A DNA stretch of 49,958 nucleotides, taken from contig JASLIG010000126.1 of NCBI GenBank assembly GCA_030152805.1, forward strand, positions 1-49,958. Reading direction: 5' to 3'. The translations under genes were made by a program, and so were the position numbers. Positions 47,293 to 49,958 of the stretch are shown here, piece after piece (position 1 is the stretch's first letter; every line of letters starts with the position of its first letter). The notes under the pieces were generated by a model. That model was not told where the DNA came from and ran no database searches. It worked only from the letters and a program-made list of their open reading frames with translations. Source of the stretch: Solirubrobacterales bacterium (GTDB lineage: Bacteria; Actinomycetota; Thermoleophilia; Solirubrobacterales; 70-9).

Positions 47293-47639
47293 CGCTGAGC
47301 GGAGGCGAACTGAATGCGGCCGTGACCCGCGAGCTGGTGCGCATCCACACCGCCGCGATCGGCCGCGGGCCGAAGAAGTCCTACACCTTCCACAGCGGCG
47401 ACGTGCTCGTCACCGTGCTGCTCGACGTGCTGACCCGCGCCGAGCAGAGCCTCGTCGCTAGGAACGAGCAGGACACCGTGCTGGCGACGCGCCGGGTCAT
47501 GCAGCGGACGATCGCGGAGGAGATGGTGGTGGCGGTCGAACGGCTGACCGAGCGCCGGGTCATCGCCCACATGGCCGACAGCCATGTCGATCCCGATATG
47601 GCGGTGCAGGTCTTCGTCCTCGACCAGCCGCCGGCCTAG
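47289..47639 (+). CDS. MpsC/DUF2294-family protein, copy 4
   Basis: The 116-residue product has ELNAAVTRELVRIHTAAIGR, GDVLVTVLLDVLTRAEQSLV, MQRTIAEEMVVAVERLTERR and ADSHVDPDMAVQVFVLDQPP, aligning throughout with copies 1-3 but more divergent (no Cys in the VxxVLLD segment). It is translationally coupled to the SnoaL-like gene. Its TAG stop is the first triplet of repeat copy B, as the stop of the gene at 40568 is for copy A. Confidence 0.82.
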   Translation: MTLSGGELNAAVTRELVRIHTAAIGRGPKKSYTFHSGDVLVTVLLDVLTRAEQSLVARNEQDTVLATRRVMQRTIAEEMVVAVERLTERRVIAHMADSHVDPDMAVQVFVLDQPPA

Positions 47640-47792
47640 ATGATCGATTCCAGAGCCATACCCAGGGCGGGATTGGGTGGGATGGCGGGTGCGCCTCTGC
47701 GGGAATCGACACCCCAGCGCTGCGCGCTGGGGTGAAATTCGACCGCGGGACGGCTGGTCTCCTTCCCCGGGGATCGTGGAATCGAACATCTA
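47637..47792 (+). repeat. repeat element copy B with terminal inverted repeats
   Basis: The left end TAGATGATCGATTCCA (47637-47652) recurs inverted at 47777-47792 with one mismatch, giving a 156-bp unit with 16-bp terminal repeats. Inside are GGCGGGATTGGGTG and GATGGCGGGTG, shared with copy A at 40494-40570, and a hairpin ACCCCAGCG/CGCTGGGGT near 47712-47734. No protein is encoded. It resembles a REP-like or miniature non-autonomous element that inserts at or just after stop codons. Confidence 0.75.
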
Positions 47793-47807
47793 GGGGGCAC
47801 GCGGTCC

Positions 47808-48254
47808 TCAGTGCGGCGTGAGCTGGGCGGTGAGCCTGCGCATCGCCTTGCCGTTGGGACGGCGGATGAAGGCGCGCGTCAGCGGCGGGCAGAGGCGTTC
47901 AGCGCGCGAGGCCTCGATCCACTCGAGCTCGAAGGAGACGCTGGTCTCCGCGTCCCCGACTGCCTCCAGCCAATAGGTACCGCGGGTGCGGCGCTTCCCT
48001 CCCGCGCCGACGCCCTCCTCGACGATCTTCCGCGGTTCCTCCGCGGCGACGATCTCAAACTCGGTCCAGTCCTGCGAGCCGGCGGCGTTGGCGCGGGCCC
48101 GGCCCTTGGCGCCGACGCCCGACGCGGGCCCGGAAAAGCTCCAATCGACCAAGAAGTGGTCGAGGAACGCCTCGTGGTTGGCGAGCACGACCAGGTGGTC
48201 GAAGACGGCCTGGATCGGCTGGGGGACGGTGGTGGCGACGGTAACCGGCTTCAC
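47808..48254 (-). CDS. SRPBCC-family (polyketide cyclase / START-like) protein
   Basis: The 148-residue protein begins MKPVTVATTVPQPIQAVFDH and continues with LVDWSFSGPASGVGAKGRAR, FEIVAAEEPRKIVEEGV and YWLEAVGDAETSVSFELEWI. This is the usual helix-grip pattern of SRPBCC proteins, which bind hydrophobic ligands or help toxin-antitoxin and aromatic metabolism. It lies ten bases downstream of a MarR gene in the same direction, so it is probably coregulated. No catalytic residues can be assigned. Confidence 0.82.
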   Translation of the reverse strand: MKPVTVATTVPQPIQAVFDHLVVLANHEAFLDHFLVDWSFSGPASGVGAKGRARANAAGSQDWTEFEIVAAEEPRKIVEEGVGAGGKRRTRGTYWLEAVGDAETSVSFELEWIEASRAERLCPPLTRAFIRRPNGKAMRRLTAQLTPH

Positions 48255-48264
48255 CGGCGCGATC

Positions 48265-48705
48265 CTACGAGGTCGCCCGTTTGAGCACGTCGCGCAGCGT
48301 GCGCTGGTCCGCGGGCGAGAGCCGCTCGAGCCAGGCCGGCGGCTTGCGCGCCTCGCGCATCAGGCGAGCGCGCAGGCGGCGGCCCGCCGCGGTGAGGGCG
48401 ATCAGCTTGACGCGGCGATCGCCGGGAGACGCCGTCCGTCGGGCGAGGCTGCGCGCTTCGAGGCCGTCGACGATGCCGGTCACGTTGGAGTTGTCGCAAC
48501 GCAGGAAGGTCGCGATCTCACTCATCGTCCGTGGCTCGTCGAGGATGCGCAGGGCGCCGAAAGTAGCCGGGCGCAGCCCGGACTCCTGGGCAATAGCCAG
48601 GAAGGGTGGCGGGTATACCAGGGAGGCGAGGACGTCCCAGGCTTCGCCGGCGGGTGAGTCCTCCGCCGCCGGACCCCCGCCTCGCTTCTCCTTGATCGCG
48701 CTCAT
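48265..48705 (-). CDS. MarR-family transcriptional regulator
   Basis: From ATG 48705 the 146-residue protein contains FGALRILDEPRTMSEIATFL, RCDNSNVTGIVDGLEARSLA and RRTASPGDRRVKLIALT (recognition helix and wing), with dimerisation helices on either side. A frame extension to 48729 is possible but unnecessary. It is divergent from a DrrAB-type exporter, with a TATCG...CGATA palindrome between them, so repression of the exporter relieved by a drug-like ligand is likely. Confidence 0.9.
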   Translation of the reverse strand: MSAIKEKRGGGPAAEDSPAGEAWDVLASLVYPPPFLAIAQESGLRPATFGALRILDEPRTMSEIATFLRCDNSNVTGIVDGLEARSLARRTASPGDRRVKLIALTAAGRRLRARLMREARKPPAWLERLSPADQRTLRDVLKRATS

Positions 48706-48746
48706 TGCCAGAATGCATTGTAATCTCAATATTTGCTAACGTCAAC

Positions 48747-48764
48747 TATCGAGAATTGCCGATA
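48747..48764. promoter_or_regulatory. palindrome TATCG-N8-CGATA in the MarR/exporter gap
   Basis: The 5-bp arms at 48747-48751 and 48760-48764 are exact, with an AT-rich spacer. It lies 22 bp before the exporter ATG and 42 bp from the MarR start, the expected place for a MarR operator. Confidence 0.5.
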
Positions 48765-48785
48765 ACGAGAGAGCCTGGAGAGACG

Positions 48786-49796
48786 ATGGCGACTGAGAGA
48801 CGGGACGGGATCGAAGTCGAAGCGCTGGTGCGGGAGTTCAAGAACGGGCCGCGGGCCGTCGACGGAATCGACCTGCGGGTGGAGCCGGGCGAGATCTACG
48901 GCTTCCTCGGCCCCAACGGCGCCGGCAAGTCGACCACGGTGCTGATGCTCACCACGCTGCTGCCGCCGACGGAAGGCACGGCGCGGGTCGCCGGCTTCGA
49001 CATAGTCGAGCAGGGCCCGCGGGTGCGCGCCTCGATAGGCGCGGCGCTGCAGGAGGCGGCGCTCGACCCGCTGCTCAGCGGCAGCGAGCACATGCGCCTG
49101 CAGACCGCCCTGCACGGGATCGCCAAGGGTGAGCGCGAAGCACGTGGCAACGAACTGCTGGAGCGGGTCGGGCTGGCCGAGGCGGCCGATCGCAAAGTCG
49201 GCGGCTACTCGGGCGGGATGAAACGGCGGCTCGACCTCGCCCTGGCGCTGGCCCACCGGCCGCGCATCCTCTTCCTCGACGAGCCGACCACGGGGCTCGA
49301 CATCCAGAGCCGCACGGCGCTCTGGGACGAGGTGGCGCGGCTGGCGGCCGAGGACGGGGTCACCGTCTTCCTCACCACCCAGTACCTGGAGGAGGCCGAC
49401 GCCCTGGCCGGCCGGGTCGGGATCATCGACCACGGTCACATCGTCGCCGAGGGCACGCCGGCCGAGCTGAAGGCGGAGATCGGCCGGCCGACGGTCGAAG
49501 CGGTGCCACGCGAGGCGAGCGAACGGGAGCGGCTCGCCGCCGTGCTGGGGCGCTTCGGGTCACGGGCCGGCGCCTCTCCGCGCGGCGCCTCGGCACGCCT
49601 GGAGGGCGGCGAGGCCCAGCTCGCCGAGGTCGTCCGCGCGCTCGACGCCGAGGGGATCGCGATCGAGCACCTGCAGCTGCACGCCCCCTCGCTCGACGAC
49701 GTCTTCCTCGCCAAGACGGGGCGCAGCCTGGAGGGAGCCGAGGAGGCCGAGGAGGAGGACCAGGAGGCTGCGGCCGAAGCAGGAACCCCGGCGTGA
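48786..49796 (+). CDS. DrrA-type drug exporter ATP-binding protein
   Basis: The 336-residue ATPase has Walker A GPNGAGKST, the signature YSGGMKRRLDLALAL, Walker B ILFLDEPTTGLD and the H-loop TTQYLEEAD. The C-terminal extension (TVEAVPREASERERLAAVLG and LQLHAPSLDDVFLAKTGRSL) is the DrrA hallmark that anchors the subunit to its permease. ATG 48786 is preceded by GGAGAG at a suitable distance; the upstream open frame is not used. It overlaps the permease gene by four bases (GTGA), and MarR control is likely. Confidence 0.93.
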   Translation: MATERRDGIEVEALVREFKNGPRAVDGIDLRVEPGEIYGFLGPNGAGKSTTVLMLTTLLPPTEGTARVAGFDIVEQGPRVRASIGAALQEAALDPLLSGSEHMRLQTALHGIAKGEREARGNELLERVGLAEAADRKVGGYSGGMKRRLDLALALAHRPRILFLDEPTTGLDIQSRTALWDEVARLAAEDGVTVFLTTQYLEEADALAGRVGIIDHGHIVAEGTPAELKAEIGRPTVEAVPREASERERLAAVLGRFGSRAGASPRGASARLEGGEAQLAEVVRALDAEGIAIEHLQLHAPSLDDVFLAKTGRSLEGAEEAEEEDQEAAAEAGTPA

Positions 49797-49958
49797 GCAC
49801 GGCCGGTCTCCGCACCCAGGTCGGCCAGCTCGCCCGCCGCTCGGTGCTGCGCACGATGCGCCAGCCGGCCCAGATCGTGCCGGCGCTGGTCTTTCCGCTC
49901 TTCCTGCTCGCGGTCAACTCGGGCGGTCTCAAGGACGCGACCAGCCTGCCCGGCTTCC
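49793..49958 (+). CDS. DrrB-type ABC-2 permease (truncated by window end)
   Basis: GTG 49793 begins MSTAGLRTQVGQLARRSVLR, then TMRQPAQIVPALVFPLFLLA and VNSGGLKDATSLPGF before the window stops. The basic N-terminus followed by a first membrane helix is typical of DrrB/ABC-2 permeases. The four-base overlap with the ATPase implies coupled synthesis of an exporter complex. Only the first 55 residues are visible. Confidence 0.88.
   Translation, partial: MSTAGLRTQVGQLARRSVLRTMRQPAQIVPALVFPLFLLAVNSGGLKDATSLPGF

Noticed and set aside
1..49958. CRISPR array or transposase/integrase genes
   Set aside because: No regularly spaced repeats and no transposase or integrase motif were seen on either strand; the repeats found are tRNA remnants, small inverted repeats and one REP-like family.

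Overview
The window looks like a contig from a high-GC actinobacterium, most probably class Thermoleophilia (Solirubrobacterales or a relative). The evidence is the strong G/C third-position bias, many GTG starts, TANNNT-type leaderless promoters, and families typical of that group (an acidic MGILDE-type disordered protein, DUF5996, CGNR/ABATE regulators, zinc-ribbon membrane proteins). No database search was possible, so the taxon is inference. Bases 1-216 form an imperfect inverted duplication that looks like an assembly fold-back at the contig end.

Layout. (1) 1-5.4 kb: a partial membrane protein, the lipoate genes lipB-lipA, then a compact RiPP-type locus: a free-standing PqqD/RRE protein, an HPr-kinase-like protein, two tandem paralogous precursor peptides too short for ordinary ORF calling, and a radical SAM enzyme with a C-terminal PqqD domain and a cysteine-free SPASM-like segment. 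(2) 5.6-8.05 kb: a protein of unknown function, tRNA-Ala(TGC), an acidic disordered protein and tRNA-Ala(CGC). (3) 8.05-21.9 kb: accessory DNA downstream of tRNA-Ala(CGC). It is punctuated by three same-strand copies of that tRNA's 3' half (16227-16299, 17893-17938, 21841-21886), all keeping the anticodon-loop heptamer, as expected for tandem integrations or their remnants. The segments hold a thioesterase, a CGNR regulator, a prohead-protease-like membrane protein, a complete type I restriction-modification operon (R-S-M), glyA, an exonuclease III gene, two small secreted proteins, a MarR/VOC pair and a DUF5996 protein.

(4) 21.9-30.1 kb: an acidic secreted protein; a response regulator-histidine kinase-UppP operon in which kinase and phosphatase lack ordinary start codons; an IdeR/DtxR-like iron box in front of a Fe(III) ABC importer; a COG4705-type membrane protein. 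(5) 30.5-38.8 kb: a Ser/Thr kinase next to five membrane proteins that each carry a CxxC/CxxC zinc ribbon (one an ABCG-like transporter), plus a serine-beta-lactamase-like protein. (6) 38.8-49.96 kb: an NAD-dependent epimerase, a TetR remnant without its DNA-binding domain, four MpsC/DUF2294 paralogs, a PAS-GAF-SpoIIE phosphatase, a PadR-regulated FAD oxidoreductase, a prephenate-dehydratase/BacA-like protein, a repeat family abutting stop codons, and a MarR-controlled DrrAB-type exporter running off the end.

The most novel-looking parts are the radical SAM/HPr-kinase RiPP locus with two paired precursors, the tandem tRNA-Ala half-site array, and the kinase plus zinc-ribbon membrane cluster.
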